DNA of 64,000 bases from an uncultured Roseburia sp. (GCA_947642555.1 CANRSX010000008.1:62001-126000), one strand, 5' to 3'; shown: positions 34,834 to 43,810, counted from the first letter of the stretch. Translations and numbers: made by a program. The notes: a model not told the origin generated them from the letters alone.

Positions 34834-36133
34834 ATCCGTTCTCCTTCTCCCATTCTTCCATAGCATGGCGCACCTCGTCGGAAATCAGCTGCGGCCCGAG
34901 ATAATCCGAGAGTCCCAGCCCTTCCTCCGTGAGATGAAGCCAGGTGTGCGGTTCTGCCTTCTTCAGAGCAAGATACCCCGACGTCTCCCACTCCTTTAAC
35001 ACCGGAAAATCCTCAAAAATACCTCGGTGACAGAGCTCCTCATACCGCCCGGTATCGATCCCCGGCAGAATCAGCAGGTGCCGGATCACATAGCGCCGCT
35101 TCTGCTCCTCCTCCGACAGCAGGATCCCGTGGGTGATCTCCGTGTAATCCTCCCTCGTCTCATACTCCTTTAACCGCGCCAGGCAGTCCGTCTGCGTCAC
35201 CGCATAGGGGCTGCAGAAATGAAGCGGCCCCAGATAACTGCGTCCCCCGCAGCCCAGGGCCAGCGAAGTTCCAAACCCGCACTCCGAAAACTCCCGATCC
35301 TTTGCCGCTCCCCGCACAAACCGGCGCATGGAATCCTGACGGAAGCCCTCCTGTTTTAAAAACGCGGAGGCCTTGCGGTACTGCGTGACCGCCAGCGCGG
35401 CATCCGGCGTCACCCCGGTATGCGTCAGATATGCCCCGTGTTTTACATAGAGCGGATACAGAAAAATCTCATCCGGCTCATAGCGCAGGGCCTCCCGCAG
35501 GGAATCCAGAAGGCTCTCCACCGTCTGTCCCGGAACCCCGTAGATAAAATCCACGTTCACGCAGGGAAATCCGGCCTCCTTTAACAGGGCAAGCGCCTCC
35601 CTCGCCCGGGCCGCGGTATGCTGCCGTCCCAGCGTCTTAAGTTCCCGCTCCGAAAAGCTCTGAATCCCCATGCTGACCCTCGTCACACCGGCCTCTTTTA
35701 AAATGGCGAGCTTCTCCGCGGTCGTCTGATTGGGCGCTGTCTCTATGACGCTCTCCGTTTTTTCTGAAAAATCGAACTGCCGCTTTAGCATCTCAAACAT
35801 CCGTACAAGCTGCCGGTTCGATAACAGCAGCGGCGTCCCTCCGCCGATCACCAGCTCTGAAAATGTAGTTTTCTCCGGCAGAAGCACCTTTCGGTACTGC
35901 TCACACTGGCGTTCCACCGCATCCAGATACCGATCCACGGCCTCCTCCTTCTGCCCGGTCACGGAAAACAGGTTGCAGTACCCGCACTTCGCCTGACAGA
36001 AGGGAATATGAAGATACAGGCCGTGCCCCGCCCCCGCGAGATACCGGGCGTAGTCCGAAAGTCTCGTGTCCGAAAGCGGCCGGTAGGCTGTCTTGTGCGG
36101 ATAACTGTACATATACTGAAGATAGGGATTCAT
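34802..36133 (-). CDS. STM4012-type radical SAM protein (HemN/HemW-like)
   Basis: A 443-residue radical SAM protein with a coproporphyrinogen-oxidase-like layout: LYLHIPFCQAKCGYC carries C46, C50 and C53, followed by VIGGGTPLLLS, ETAPNQTT, RVSMGIQSF and NVDFIYGVPGQT. The C-terminal HemN-like domain follows. It is not the heme enzyme: gene context ties it to the five-gene STM4011-4015 set. GGAAAGGTG precedes the ATG at 36133; the open frame to 36313 overlaps the next gene. It lies 29 bp downstream of the STM4013-type gene. Confidence 0.82.
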   Translation of the reverse strand: MNPYLQYMYSYPHKTAYRPLSDTRLSDYARYLAGAGHGLYLHIPFCQAKCGYCNLFSVTGQKEEAVDRYLDAVERQCEQYRKVLLPEKTTFSELVIGGGTPLLLSNRQLVRMFEMLKRQFDFSEKTESVIETAPNQTTAEKLAILKEAGVTRVSMGIQSFSERELKTLGRQHTAARAREALALLKEAGFPCVNVDFIYGVPGQTVESLLDSLREALRYEPDEIFLYPLYVKHGAYLTHTGVTPDAALAVTQYRKASAFLKQEGFRQDSMRRFVRGAAKDREFSECGFGTSLALGCGGRSYLGPLHFCSPYAVTQTDCLARLKEYETREDYTEITHGILLSEEEQKRRYVIRHLLILPGIDTGRYEELCHRGIFEDFPVLKEWETSGYLALKKAEPHTWLHLTEEGLGLSDYLGPQLISDEVRHAMEEWEKENGCEPPNNHLQR

Positions 36134-36162
36134 CCTGTCACCTTTCCTGTCATAAAATGAGA

Positions 36163-36981
36163 TCAGAGCGCTTCTGAAATCCAAAAATGCTTGTACGGGA
36201 CTGTCAGCACCGAGGGGTGGTTGATGCCATGCCGGTAGCAGCCGTCCTCCCCGTAGCAGGTCCCGTGATCCGAGCAGCAGATCACAAACGCGCCGCCGCG
36301 CAATGCCGACCACCCGTCAAACAGCCTGCCCAGCTCCCCGTCCACATACCGAAGCGCCGCCGCGTGCGTCCGCAGACTGTCCGACTTCTCCCCTTCCAGG
36401 TAAAAATAATTCGGATCGTGCACCGCATCGATATTGACATATAAAAAAATCCGCTTCTCCGGATCCATAGCGGCAAGTTTTTTTAAAATAAAATCCACCT
36501 GGTTTGCCGTGTTCTCCTTTACCGGGCAGGCAAAGGACGGATTCCAGTCGCTTCTCATAAAATATCCCGGAAACACCTTTCCCATATCGGAACGTTTGTC
36601 AAAAAAGGAGACGCCGCCCACACACCAGGTCAGATAGCCCTCCCGTTCCAGACCCTCCATGATCGTGCTGCCGGAAAACGCGTACGCGCCCTCCGGCACC
36701 TTTCTCCTCAGCCCGATGGCCTGCGGGTAAAACAACAGCTCCCGCTCCTCCATCCGCCCCACATCGACCCGGCAGGGGAGAAACCCCGCAAACATCGCAT
36801 GGTGGGACGGATAGGTAAAATTTCCCGGCGCCTGACAGCAGAGCCAGGGACCGTAACGGTTTAACACCGGCGTGCCCCCCGCGGCCTCCTCCGCCGACGC
36901 CACATCATAGCGCAGCGTATCGATACAGAGAAACAGGATATCTGTCTTTCCCACAATATCGCTCATATTTACAGATGTCAT
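36163..36981 (-). CDS. STM4013-type alkaline-phosphatase-superfamily hydrolase
   Basis: A 272-residue sulfatase/phosphatase-fold protein. Metal ligands: D21 in FLCIDTLRYD, SDHG and the late RHGINH. The nucleophile position is in NFTYPSHHAMFAG, a threonine or serine region and not CxPxR, so it is not a formylglycine sulfatase. Phosphodiesterase, phosphatase or phosphotransferase activity is plausible. The ATG at 36981 overlaps the upstream gene by ATGA, which is why I prefer it to 36996. Confidence 0.8.
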   Translation of the reverse strand: MTSVNMSDIVGKTDILFLCIDTLRYDVASAEEAAGGTPVLNRYGPWLCCQAPGNFTYPSHHAMFAGFLPCRVDVGRMEERELLFYPQAIGLRRKVPEGAYAFSGSTIMEGLEREGYLTWCVGGVSFFDKRSDMGKVFPGYFMRSDWNPSFACPVKENTANQVDFILKKLAAMDPEKRIFLYVNIDAVHDPNYFYLEGEKSDSLRTHAAALRYVDGELGRLFDGWSALRGGAFVICCSDHGTCYGEDGCYRHGINHPSVLTVPYKHFWISEAL

Positions 36982-38114
36982 TTTCCCTCCAGCCACCGTT
37001 TCATCATCACCGCCTGATGGCGGTAAATCCGGTTTTCCCGATACATATCCTGATAAATCAGATCGCCCTGGGCGTTCATCTCAATGATCCGGAGCGCAAG
37101 GCTGCCCCGCTCCGGCAGCAGATCGATCCCCGCGCAGGTAAGCCCGGGAAAGCACGCCATCGCCCGCCGGCACAGATCCGCCGCTTCTTCCCGCACCCGC
37201 GCCGGAAGTCCCAGTTCCGAACATTCCATCGGGTGGTTATTTAGATGCAGGTTCGTGATGGGCCCCTTCGAGAGACGCGCCAGCAGAAAATCCGGCTCCC
37301 CCTCCTGCATCACCATCCGAAGGTCATAGGAATACCCGCCGCACTGCGCCTTCGCATACCACCGCTCCACGATACAGGAAAGGGCGAGAATCCCCTCCAG
37401 CAGCGGAAGGATCTCCTCCCGCTTCGTGAAACACCGCAGACGCTTCGTGTTCACCAGCCCGCATTCGGGGTGCAGCTGCGCGCAGGTATACAGCGCCATC
37501 CGGCCCGTCCCCGGCTGAAAGCGGAAGGCCGAGACGCCGGCAGCCCCGGAACCGTACACCGGCTTGATAAAAACCTGAAACATCCGCTGCGCGCGCATGG
37601 ATTCCAGCAGCTCCTCCGCCGAATACATGCGTGCCACAGGCCGCACGTGCACCTTCGTTTGCACGGACACCTTCGTTTGCACGTGCACCTTCGTTTGCAC
37701 GGGCGACCGGGCCGCGTCTCTGTCCGGCGTTTCCTGCCCCGGCCACAGCAATTCCTCCGTCACCGGCAGTCCGGTCTCCCGCAGCTTCGCTTTGCACAGA
37801 CGTTTATCCAGCAGCATAAGAATCGCGGAGGGGTGATTAAAAAACGTGATCTGCCGTTCTTCCCCCAGCCTGGCCAGTCGGTCCAGGGCACCGCGATACT
37901 GCCCTGTCAGAAGCTCCAGCTCCTCCAGGCGGCAGCTCTCCCACACCGGCGGATCGATTTTTACAAACAGCTCCCCCTCCGGCAGATGCGCCGCGCCGCT
38001 CTCCCAGTCCTTCCAGTCCACGTAAAGAACAGGCAGCCCCTCTTTCACTGCTGCCTGCTCTAAAAAAATGCTCCGCTTTGTCCCCGGGCTGCCTAAAAGT
38101 ACCGCCTGTCTCAT
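36978..38114 (-). CDS. STM4014-type ATP-grasp ligase
   Basis: A 378-residue ATP-grasp protein of the glutathione-synthetase/RimK-like fold. Seen are NHPSAILMLLDKRLCKAKL (central domain entry), VFIKPVYGSGAAGVSAF (the ATP-grasp lysine and glycine loop), DLRMVMQEGE, and AGIDLLPERGSLALRIIEMNAQGD, with the metal-binding E and N. It would join a carboxylate to an amine or thiol. A three-unit 18-bp tandem repeat inserts VQTKV(H/S) repeats near residues 140-157, probably a surface loop. ATGA overlaps at both ends show tight translational coupling. Confidence 0.82.
   Translation of the reverse strand: MRQAVLLGSPGTKRSIFLEQAAVKEGLPVLYVDWKDWESGAAHLPEGELFVKIDPPVWESCRLEELELLTGQYRGALDRLARLGEERQITFFNHPSAILMLLDKRLCKAKLRETGLPVTEELLWPGQETPDRDAARSPVQTKVHVQTKVSVQTKVHVRPVARMYSAEELLESMRAQRMFQVFIKPVYGSGAAGVSAFRFQPGTGRMALYTCAQLHPECGLVNTKRLRCFTKREEILPLLEGILALSCIVERWYAKAQCGGYSYDLRMVMQEGEPDFLLARLSKGPITNLHLNNHPMECSELGLPARVREEAADLCRRAMACFPGLTCAGIDLLPERGSLALRIIEMNAQGDLIYQDMYRENRIYRHQAVMMKRWLEGK
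37647..37700. repeat. 18-bp tandem repeat inside the ATP-grasp gene
   Basis: Three contiguous units (37647-37664, 37665-37682, 37683-37700) that differ by two bases in the middle one. They encode six-residue VQTKV(H/S) repeats in frame, so copy-number change would lengthen or shorten a loop without breaking the gene. Confidence 0.85.
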
Positions 38115-38995
38115 TCGGTCAGCATGGCGTTCATGTATGTCTCGCCACGATATACTTCGACCTCATTCTGCTCCGTGACATCCACCTCCATCGGAAGCGC
38201 CGAGAGCTTCTGCATCATCTCGTCCGACAGATAATGGTGGTGCGCATCCAGCTTTTTTATATTCGGCCACGCCGGAAGCTTCTCAAGAAGCAGCGCGCCG
38301 CCCTTGTCCGTCAGCGTGCCGCAGGAGAGATCCAGGGTATCGATCTGTCCCATGAATTTACTGCCAAGCACGGCCTCCGTCAGCTCATCCTGTATCTCGC
38401 TGTCCGCAATCCCGAGATAGGTAAGCTTCGGAAACTCTGCCTTCTCCAGCAGCTCCTTCACCGTGTCCGCGTTTCCGTCAAACCCGTAATCCTCAATGCC
38501 GATATAGAGCAGCAGCTTTTTTAAATTCGGAAGCTTCGCATTCTGAATCGACCGGATCACATCCGAGGACAGGCCGCCGCAGATGATCGTGAGGGACTCC
38601 AGCTTTTCATGACAAACGTCGCCCAGCACAAGATCCGTGCTCCCCTTGATGGTCAGCTCACGCAATTCCGGCAGAGCCGCCCACAGTCCGCTGAAATTTC
38701 CCTGTATGATCCAGGAAACCTCGCACTCCTCGTAATCCATGTCCCCGACAAACAGCGATCTGATCTGTGAAAACTGATCCCCATGGGCCGCGATCCCATC
38801 CAGAAGCGGCTGGCAGTTGTCCTCCCAGCAGTTGCCCCAGGCGCCGATCACAAGCTCCTTTAAGCCCGGCAGATCCGGGTCCGCCAGGATCTCCTCTGCC
38901 ATGGTCCCCGGCCCTTTGCCCTGCTCCTCATACTCGTCGTAGTCGTAGAAATACTTCTTAGCCGATTTGTCATCCTTTAACAGCTCTGCGCTCAT
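38111..38995 (-). CDS. STM4015-type leucine-rich-repeat protein
   Basis: A 294-residue acidic protein, first gene of the operon. Leucine-rich repeats are visible (LPELRELTIKG, LPNLKKLLLYIG, FPKLTYLGIAD, WPNIKKLDAHHH), spaced by about 40 residues. The N-terminal KKYFYDYDEYEEQGKG is rich in Tyr, Asp and Glu. No catalytic motif is seen; it may be a scaffold or the protein acted on. AGAAGGAGG lies before the ATG at 38995. The open frame to 39100 would start upstream of the promoter and is rejected. Confidence 0.78.
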   Translation of the reverse strand: MSAELLKDDKSAKKYFYDYDEYEEQGKGPGTMAEEILADPDLPGLKELVIGAWGNCWEDNCQPLLDGIAAHGDQFSQIRSLFVGDMDYEECEVSWIIQGNFSGLWAALPELRELTIKGSTDLVLGDVCHEKLESLTIICGGLSSDVIRSIQNAKLPNLKKLLLYIGIEDYGFDGNADTVKELLEKAEFPKLTYLGIADSEIQDELTEAVLGSKFMGQIDTLDLSCGTLTDKGGALLLEKLPAWPNIKKLDAHHHYLSDEMMQKLSALPMEVDVTEQNEVEVYRGETYMNAMLTE

Positions 38996-39048
38996 CGATT
39001 GTTCCTCCTTCTGTTGCTGCCACTCGGGCTGGACTTTTCCAAATAACA

Positions 39049-39077
39049 TTATACACAAAAAGTCCCGGGCATACAAT
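39049..39077 (-). promoter_or_regulatory. Promoter of the STM4015-GNAT operon
   Basis: On the minus strand, TTGTAT (39077-39072), a 17-base spacer and a perfect TATAAT (39054-39049). Transcription would start near 39042, about 47 bases before the first ATG. Confidence 0.7.
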
Positions 39078-39114
39078 ATCTTCCATAAATAAGTCCGCAC
39101 GGAATAAACTTTGT

Positions 39115-39143
39115 TTTACAAATACGCCCTTCTGATATATACT
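39115..39143 (+). promoter_or_regulatory. Promoter of the AGCS symporter gene
   Basis: TTTACA (39115-39120), a 17-base spacer and TATACT (39138-39143), 63 bases upstream of the ATG at 39206. Confidence 0.6.
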
Positions 39144-39205
39144 ATGACCATATGCGCCTGACAGCGCAATCCTCACACAAAACCATCACGCAAAGGAGAA
39201 TACTT

Positions 39206-40651
39206 ATGGATACCCTGCTCACGATATACCAGGCCATAAAATCGGCCCTCATGGCCGCTTACAACCTCTTCTGGGGAGATCTAATCACGATTCCGCTGCC
39301 GGGAGGAAACAGCGTCGGGCTTTCCCTTCTGGTGCTGATCTTAATTCCGTCCGGCATCTATTTTACAATACGGACCCGTTTTCTCCCCTTCCGCCTGTTT
39401 CCGGAGATGTTTAAGGTCTCGATGGAGAAAAACGCAGGCACGCAGAAAAACTCGATCTCCGGCCTGCAGGCGCTGATCATTTCCACCGCGACGCGTGTCG
39501 GCATGGGCAATCTCGTGGGCGTGGTGGCCGCCATCTCCGCGGGCGGCGCAGGCGCGGTCTTCTGGATGTGGGTGACCGCGCTGCTTGGCTCGGCGACCGC
39601 CTTCGCGGAGGCCACGCTCGCACAGATGTATAAAGAAAAGGACCCGCTTTACGGCGGATACCGCGGCGGCCCGGCATACTACATTCATCATTTTTTCATC
39701 AAAAAAGACAGCAGACGCAGGCGTTCCGTCATCGCGGTGCTCTTTGCCCTCTCCGGCCTTTTGTGCTGGTGCGGCATCAGCCAGGTGATCGGCAACTCTG
39801 TATCATCCGCCTTTGAGAATGCCTTTGAGATCCCGCCCCTTTACACCACGATCGTGCTGGTTCTGATCTCCGCGGTGATCGTCCTCCGCAAAAACGCCAC
39901 GGTAAAGGTGCTCGACCTCATCGTTCCGGTCATGGCCGGCCTGTATTTTCTGATCACAATTTTTATCATTTTTGCCAATATCGGAAGCCTCCCGGCTGTC
40001 TTCGGGCAGATTTTTTCCGAGGCCTTCGGCGTCCGGCAGGTGGTGGCCGGAGGCTTCGGCGCTGTGCTCATGAACGGCGTCAAGCGCGGGCTTTTCTCCA
40101 ACGAAGCGGGCTCCGGCTCCGCCCCCTGCGCCGCGGCGGCAGCCGATATCAGCCATCCCGCAAAGGAGGGGCTCTTGCAGGCGTTCGGCGTGTTTATCGA
40201 CACCATCGTCATCTGCAGCTGTTCCGCGATGATCATGCTCTTAACCCCCGGCGAGCGAACGGAGGGACTGGCCGGCATGGATCTGCTGCAGACTGCGATG
40301 GAATACCACATCGGCAGCTTCGGCGGCATTTTTATCGCGGTCATCCTGTGGCTGTTTTCCTTTTCAACCTTTATCGGCATCCTGTTTTATGCCCGCTCCA
40401 ACGTGGCCTACGTGTTTGGCGACAACTGGCTCTCCCAGACGCTGTACAAGCTGCTCGCCCTCGTCATGCTTTTTATCGGCGGGCTCGAGGCCTACACCTT
40501 TGTCTGGGACATGGGAGATCTCGGCATTGCGCTGATGACGATTTTTAACATGATCGCACTGATCCCGCTCTCTGGAAAGGCGATGGCATCGCTAAACGAA
40601 TACGAGGCATCAATGAAGATCCGCGGAAAGCGGAAGACCGAAGAGGCTTAA
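39206..40651 (+). CDS. Alanine/glycine:cation symporter (AGCS family)
   Basis: A 481-residue sodium or proton amino-acid symporter with about eleven membrane segments. The family signature GLFSNEAGSGSAPCAAAAAD is intact, as is the N-terminal SLLVLILIPSGIYFTIRTRF. AAAGGAG precedes the ATG at 39206. Its last 42 bp overlap, tail to tail, the end of the radical SAM gene on the other strand. Confidence 0.92.
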   Translation: MDTLLTIYQAIKSALMAAYNLFWGDLITIPLPGGNSVGLSLLVLILIPSGIYFTIRTRFLPFRLFPEMFKVSMEKNAGTQKNSISGLQALIISTATRVGMGNLVGVVAAISAGGAGAVFWMWVTALLGSATAFAEATLAQMYKEKDPLYGGYRGGPAYYIHHFFIKKDSRRRRSVIAVLFALSGLLCWCGISQVIGNSVSSAFENAFEIPPLYTTIVLVLISAVIVLRKNATVKVLDLIVPVMAGLYFLITIFIIFANIGSLPAVFGQIFSEAFGVRQVVAGGFGAVLMNGVKRGLFSNEAGSGSAPCAAAAADISHPAKEGLLQAFGVFIDTIVICSCSAMIMLLTPGERTEGLAGMDLLQTAMEYHIGSFGGIFIAVILWLFSFSTFIGILFYARSNVAYVFGDNWLSQTLYKLLALVMLFIGGLEAYTFVWDMGDLGIALMTIFNMIALIPLSGKAMASLNEYEASMKIRGKRKTEEA

Positions 40652-41503
40652 CTGTTCGGCGTCGTTTTCCGGAAATTCACTCAGATAGCGGAAGATCTGC
40701 TCGTTATCATGCACGATCCCGTTTTTGCTGCACGTCTCAGAGAATAATTTCATCAGGCGGCTGTTCTCCCGGCTCTCCGCCACATACTGATTTCCATAGG
40801 TCCGTATGTAGGTTTCCTTCAGCCCCGGGAACAGCCGGTCCGACTGCTCATAAAAATACTCCCGGTTCCCCTCCCGCAGGGTCAGCCCCATGCCAAAGCA
40901 GATCACGCCGTACACCTTCGCTTCCACACACATGTTCAGAATGCCGGAAATATTCTCCTCCGTGTCATTGACAAAAGGCAGAATTGGCGACAGCCATACG
41001 ACGGTGGGGATTCCCGCATCCCGCAGCCGCTTTAAAACGGCAAAACGCTCCCCTGTGGCGCACACATTCGGCTCGATTTTTCTGCACAATTTATCGTCGT
41101 ATGTAGTCAGTGTCATCTGCACCACACATTTTGCCCTCTCGTTGATCTTCTGCAGCAGATCCAGATCGCGCAGAATGCGGTCCGATTTTGTGATAACCGT
41201 AACCCCGAACCCATAATCATAAATCAGCTGCAGAGCCCGCCTTACATTTCCGAGTTTCATCTCCAGCGGAATATAGGGATCCGTCATGGAGCCCGTCCCG
41301 ATCATACAGCGTTTCCGTTTGTGCCTTAAGGCGTATTCCAGCAATTCGATCGCATTTTCCTTGACCTCAATGTCTTCAAAATCGTGCTCCATGTGGTAGC
41401 AGACGCTCCTGGAATCGCAGTAAATGCAGCCGTGCGAGCAGCCGCGGTACAGATTCATTCCGTTTTTGGAGGATAAAATTCCTTTTACTTTCACATAATG
41501 CAT
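40610..41503 (-). CDS. SPL-family (spore-photoproduct-lyase-like) radical SAM protein
   Basis: A 297-residue radical SAM protein. The N-terminus MHYVKVKGILSSKNGMNLYRG is typical of the Rv2578c/SPL-like family, with cluster cysteines C22, C26 and C29 in CSHGCIYC. Further on: GTGSMTDPYIPLE, VITKSDRI and WLSPILPFVNDT. It is not the true photolyase, whose C-terminal cysteine and length differ. Function unknown; single gene. The ATG at 41503 fits the family's conserved start; an ATG a little upstream is also possible. Confidence 0.82.
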   Translation of the reverse strand: MHYVKVKGILSSKNGMNLYRGCSHGCIYCDSRSVCYHMEHDFEDIEVKENAIELLEYALRHKRKRCMIGTGSMTDPYIPLEMKLGNVRRALQLIYDYGFGVTVITKSDRILRDLDLLQKINERAKCVVQMTLTTYDDKLCRKIEPNVCATGERFAVLKRLRDAGIPTVVWLSPILPFVNDTEENISGILNMCVEAKVYGVICFGMGLTLREGNREYFYEQSDRLFPGLKETYIRTYGNQYVAESRENSRLMKLFSETCSKNGIVHDNEQIFRYLSEFPENDAEQLSLFGLPLSADLH

Positions 41504-41566
41504 CCGATGTCCCCGCCTTTTTCGTAATGACATCATTCTATCACATTTTTCTGAAAAGTTCAGCCA

Positions 41567-41612
41567 TGACACAAAATCCATAAAACATGACACAGGATGT
41601 CAGGTTTTGTGT
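41567..41612. promoter_or_regulatory. TGACACA-rich dyad upstream of the YoaP-like gene
   Basis: TGACACA occurs at 41567 and 41588, the latter as GACA-N5-TGTC, and the block is closed by the inverted ACACAAAA/TTTTGTGT pair (41570-41577 with 41605-41612). The same TGACACA motif is repeated upstream of the AlbA_2 gene at 43890-43931. Probably a regulator binding region. Confidence 0.45.
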
Positions 41613-41656
41613 GTTAGGATAGAATAAAAGGGACACCAAAAAGGAGGTAGCAGAGC

Positions 41657-42424
41657 TTGGAACTTATCACACTGACACACGGGAATCTGGAACAGGAACA
41701 CATCTGCTGTGCGATTGCAAACAATAAGGATCTTCAGGTCCGTTCCAAAAAGGACTGGTTAAAGGACCGCCTGGACGAGGGGCTTGTATTTTTAAAATGC
41801 GACGTCCGCGGAAAATGCTTTATCGAATATCTTCCCGCGGAATTCGCATGGGCGCCGGTTGACGCGGCAAGCTATATGTACATTGACTGCCTGTGGGTAT
41901 CCGGACAGCTGAAGGGGCACGGATATTCCAATCTGCTGTTAAATTCCTGCATAGAGGACAGCAGAGCGAAAGGAAAAAAGGGGCTTGTGATGTTATCCGC
42001 CAAAAAGAAAATGGGGTTTCTCTCCGATCCGGCGTTTCTGAAATACAAAGGGTTTCAGACCGCCGATACCGCAGCCCCCTGTTTTGAGTTAATGTACTTA
42101 CCCTTTGACGAACATGCAGAGAAACCCCGGTTTCGAAACACGGTGCACGATCATGACGCGATGCCGCGCGGATTTGTGCTTTATTATACAAACCAGTGTC
42201 CGTTTACGGCGAAATATGTGCCGCTGCTAAAGCGTGTGGCCCAGGACTATGGCATCGATCTTACCGTCACGCATATTCAGTCCGGGGAGGACGCCAGAAA
42301 CGCCCCCTGCCCGTTTACCACCTTTTCACTTTTTTACGACGGAGAGCTGGTGACGCATGAAATACTCTCGGAGAAGAAATTTGAAAAAATACTTGTGAGC
42401 AAAGGATTTACGGCCGCCGGGTAG
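41657..42424 (+). CDS. YoaP-like GNAT acetyltransferase with thioredoxin-like tail
   Basis: A 255-residue protein. Residues 1-150 are a GNAT domain (YIDCLWVSGQLKGHGYSNLLL is the acetyl-CoA loop). The C-terminal 90 residues match the YoaP domain, a thioredoxin-like fold with a lone TNQCPFTAKYVPLL cysteine where a CxxC would be. The start codon is TTG at 41657, with AAGGAGG nine bases upstream and no nearby ATG. Its last 20 codons and downstream palindrome are duplicated at 43948-44031. Confidence 0.82.
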   Translation: MELITLTHGNLEQEHICCAIANNKDLQVRSKKDWLKDRLDEGLVFLKCDVRGKCFIEYLPAEFAWAPVDAASYMYIDCLWVSGQLKGHGYSNLLLNSCIEDSRAKGKKGLVMLSAKKKMGFLSDPAFLKYKGFQTADTAAPCFELMYLPFDEHAEKPRFRNTVHDHDAMPRGFVLYYTNQCPFTAKYVPLLKRVAQDYGIDLTVTHIQSGEDARNAPCPFTTFSLFYDGELVTHEILSEKKFEKILVSKGFTAAG

Positions 42425-42445
42425 CAGAATGCTGCCCGGGGCAGC
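42362..42445. repeat. 84-bp direct repeat, copy 1 (3' end of the YoaP-like gene)
   Basis: Covers the final codons and stop of the YoaP-like gene plus the palindrome GCTGCCCGGGGCAGC (42431-42445). 80 of 84 bases match copy 2 at 43948-44031. The AlbA_2 gene lies exactly between the copies. Confidence 0.9.
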
Positions 42446-42466
42446 GGTCTCCCCGGCATGGTTTCA

Positions 42467-43810
42467 TTATTTTACAATGGTATAGCTGGTGCTTCTTGCT
42501 TTTCCATTCTGCTTTAACAGGTTGCTTTTTACCAGCTTTTTCAGGATTCTGGCAGCAGTGGACGTACTCACTTCAAGCAATCTGATCACCTCATTTCTTG
42601 TAACAGCGCCATGCATCCGGGCATATTCCAGCACTTTTTCTTCTCTGTCATCAGGCGGTGCGCTAACAGGAACATTTGCCGACGGCTCTGCCGAATGCAC
42701 AAATCCAGCGCCATATTCATATTTTGCGTTGACATTCGGCAATATGATCTTAAAGGCATTTTTCGTAGTTTCTATTACAGGTTTTTCCTCCATACCTTCG
42801 TATGCCTTCATAATTTTTCTCATCCCGGTACCATAAGCCTCAATCAAATGCAATCGGTAGAACACATTTGCAAGATCCTGATTCCGGCATACGGAAATAC
42901 CTACCATAATATCTTCCAGGTCAATTCCCGGCATCAACCCGCCAATGGACACAAATTCAATCCGGTCAGTATAAATACTGATAAGTGCGCTGGCGCTAAA
43001 GGAATAATCTCTGTGAACCAGTAAATTCAATAATGCTTCCCTGATGGCAATTTCAGGGTAATCCCTGACATCGATTCTCAGCAGTTTTTCTATGGTCGCA
43101 CGGGTCTGATTGCGGAAGTCAATAAAATCATACACTTCGTTCATTTGCTGCATCAGCGATCCGGCAAATTCCCGCCGGTCCTTAAAAATTGTCTGATCCG
43201 TTCCCTGAAAAACAGCAACCCTGATCGTATGAACGCATTGATCGGATAGAAGTAAACCCAGATTGCTGTAAAGATTATCCCGGTCGATCAGCTTCAAAGT
43301 ACGCATTTGCTGTGGGCCAAAATCTACGTCCCGAAGAACAAATTCTTTTCTTGTGGCTTCAAAGGTCAGTTCCTGGTTCAGACAGCGCATCGCTTCAAAG
43401 CGGTCCCCATCCGTTTCCTTAATCATACGACGGATCACTGTATCAGTAGCCGGAACCGAGGAATAACCCTGCCTGACATATACGCCCTCCGGGCGCATCC
43501 CCTTCTTTGCAAGATAATACGGGCGGTCCGTTCCTCGCTGAATATCCACAGCGACAATTTCTTTCCCATCTTCTTCCATGGTTTTGTAATGCAGGAACAT
43601 TGTTACATCCGGCTTAATCGCATCCCTTACCATATTGCTGATTTGCAGGGATACGCCGTCAGGATCGTCCACCCCGACTACCGTACCGTCATCCTGAACG
43701 CCAATATAAAGCGTTCCGCCGTCACAGTTCGCAAAAGCAATGATTTCCTTTTTGATTTCATCCACGACAATTTCTTTCAGCTCTATGGTCTCACTTTCCC
43801 GAAAAAGCAT
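42467..43810 (-). CDS. AlbA_2 (Schlafen-like) ATP-binding transcriptional regulator-like protein
   Basis: A 447-residue protein of the common AlbA_2-domain family (old COG2865). N-terminal AlbA_2: ESETIELKEIVVDEIKKEIIAF, GGTLYIGVQDDGTVVGV. The middle has a GHKL-like ATPase part, ALLNLLVHRDYSFSASALISIY and GYGTGM-like AYGTGMRKI. A C-terminal winged helix follows, GAVTRNEVIRLLEVSTSTAARIL. The ATG at 43810 has AAGGAGA upstream; earlier ATGs in the open frame lie in the operator region. Such proteins are frequent in defence islands and mobile DNA. Function unproven. Confidence 0.8.
   Translation of the reverse strand: MLFRESETIELKEIVVDEIKKEIIAFANCDGGTLYIGVQDDGTVVGVDDPDGVSLQISNMVRDAIKPDVTMFLHYKTMEEDGKEIVAVDIQRGTDRPYYLAKKGMRPEGVYVRQGYSSVPATDTVIRRMIKETDGDRFEAMRCLNQELTFEATRKEFVLRDVDFGPQQMRTLKLIDRDNLYSNLGLLLSDQCVHTIRVAVFQGTDQTIFKDRREFAGSLMQQMNEVYDFIDFRNQTRATIEKLLRIDVRDYPEIAIREALLNLLVHRDYSFSASALISIYTDRIEFVSIGGLMPGIDLEDIMVGISVCRNQDLANVFYRLHLIEAYGTGMRKIMKAYEGMEEKPVIETTKNAFKIILPNVNAKYEYGAGFVHSAEPSANVPVSAPPDDREEKVLEYARMHGAVTRNEVIRLLEVSTSTAARILKKLVKSNLLKQNGKARSTSYTIVK

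Noticed and set aside
33082-36133. One of the two radical SAM genes as the missing sulfatase maturase
   Set aside because: Neither has the extra cysteine-rich SPASM-type region expected of an anaerobic sulfatase-maturating enzyme, and operon context ties both to the STM4011-4015 set.
36163-36981. A second formylglycine sulfatase
   Set aside because: It has the fold and metal ligands but no CxPxR or SxPxR motif; the nucleophile region is FTYPSHHAMFAG.
37647-37700. CRISPR-like short repeats
   Set aside because: The units are contiguous 18-mers without spacers and lie in frame inside a clear ATP-grasp gene.
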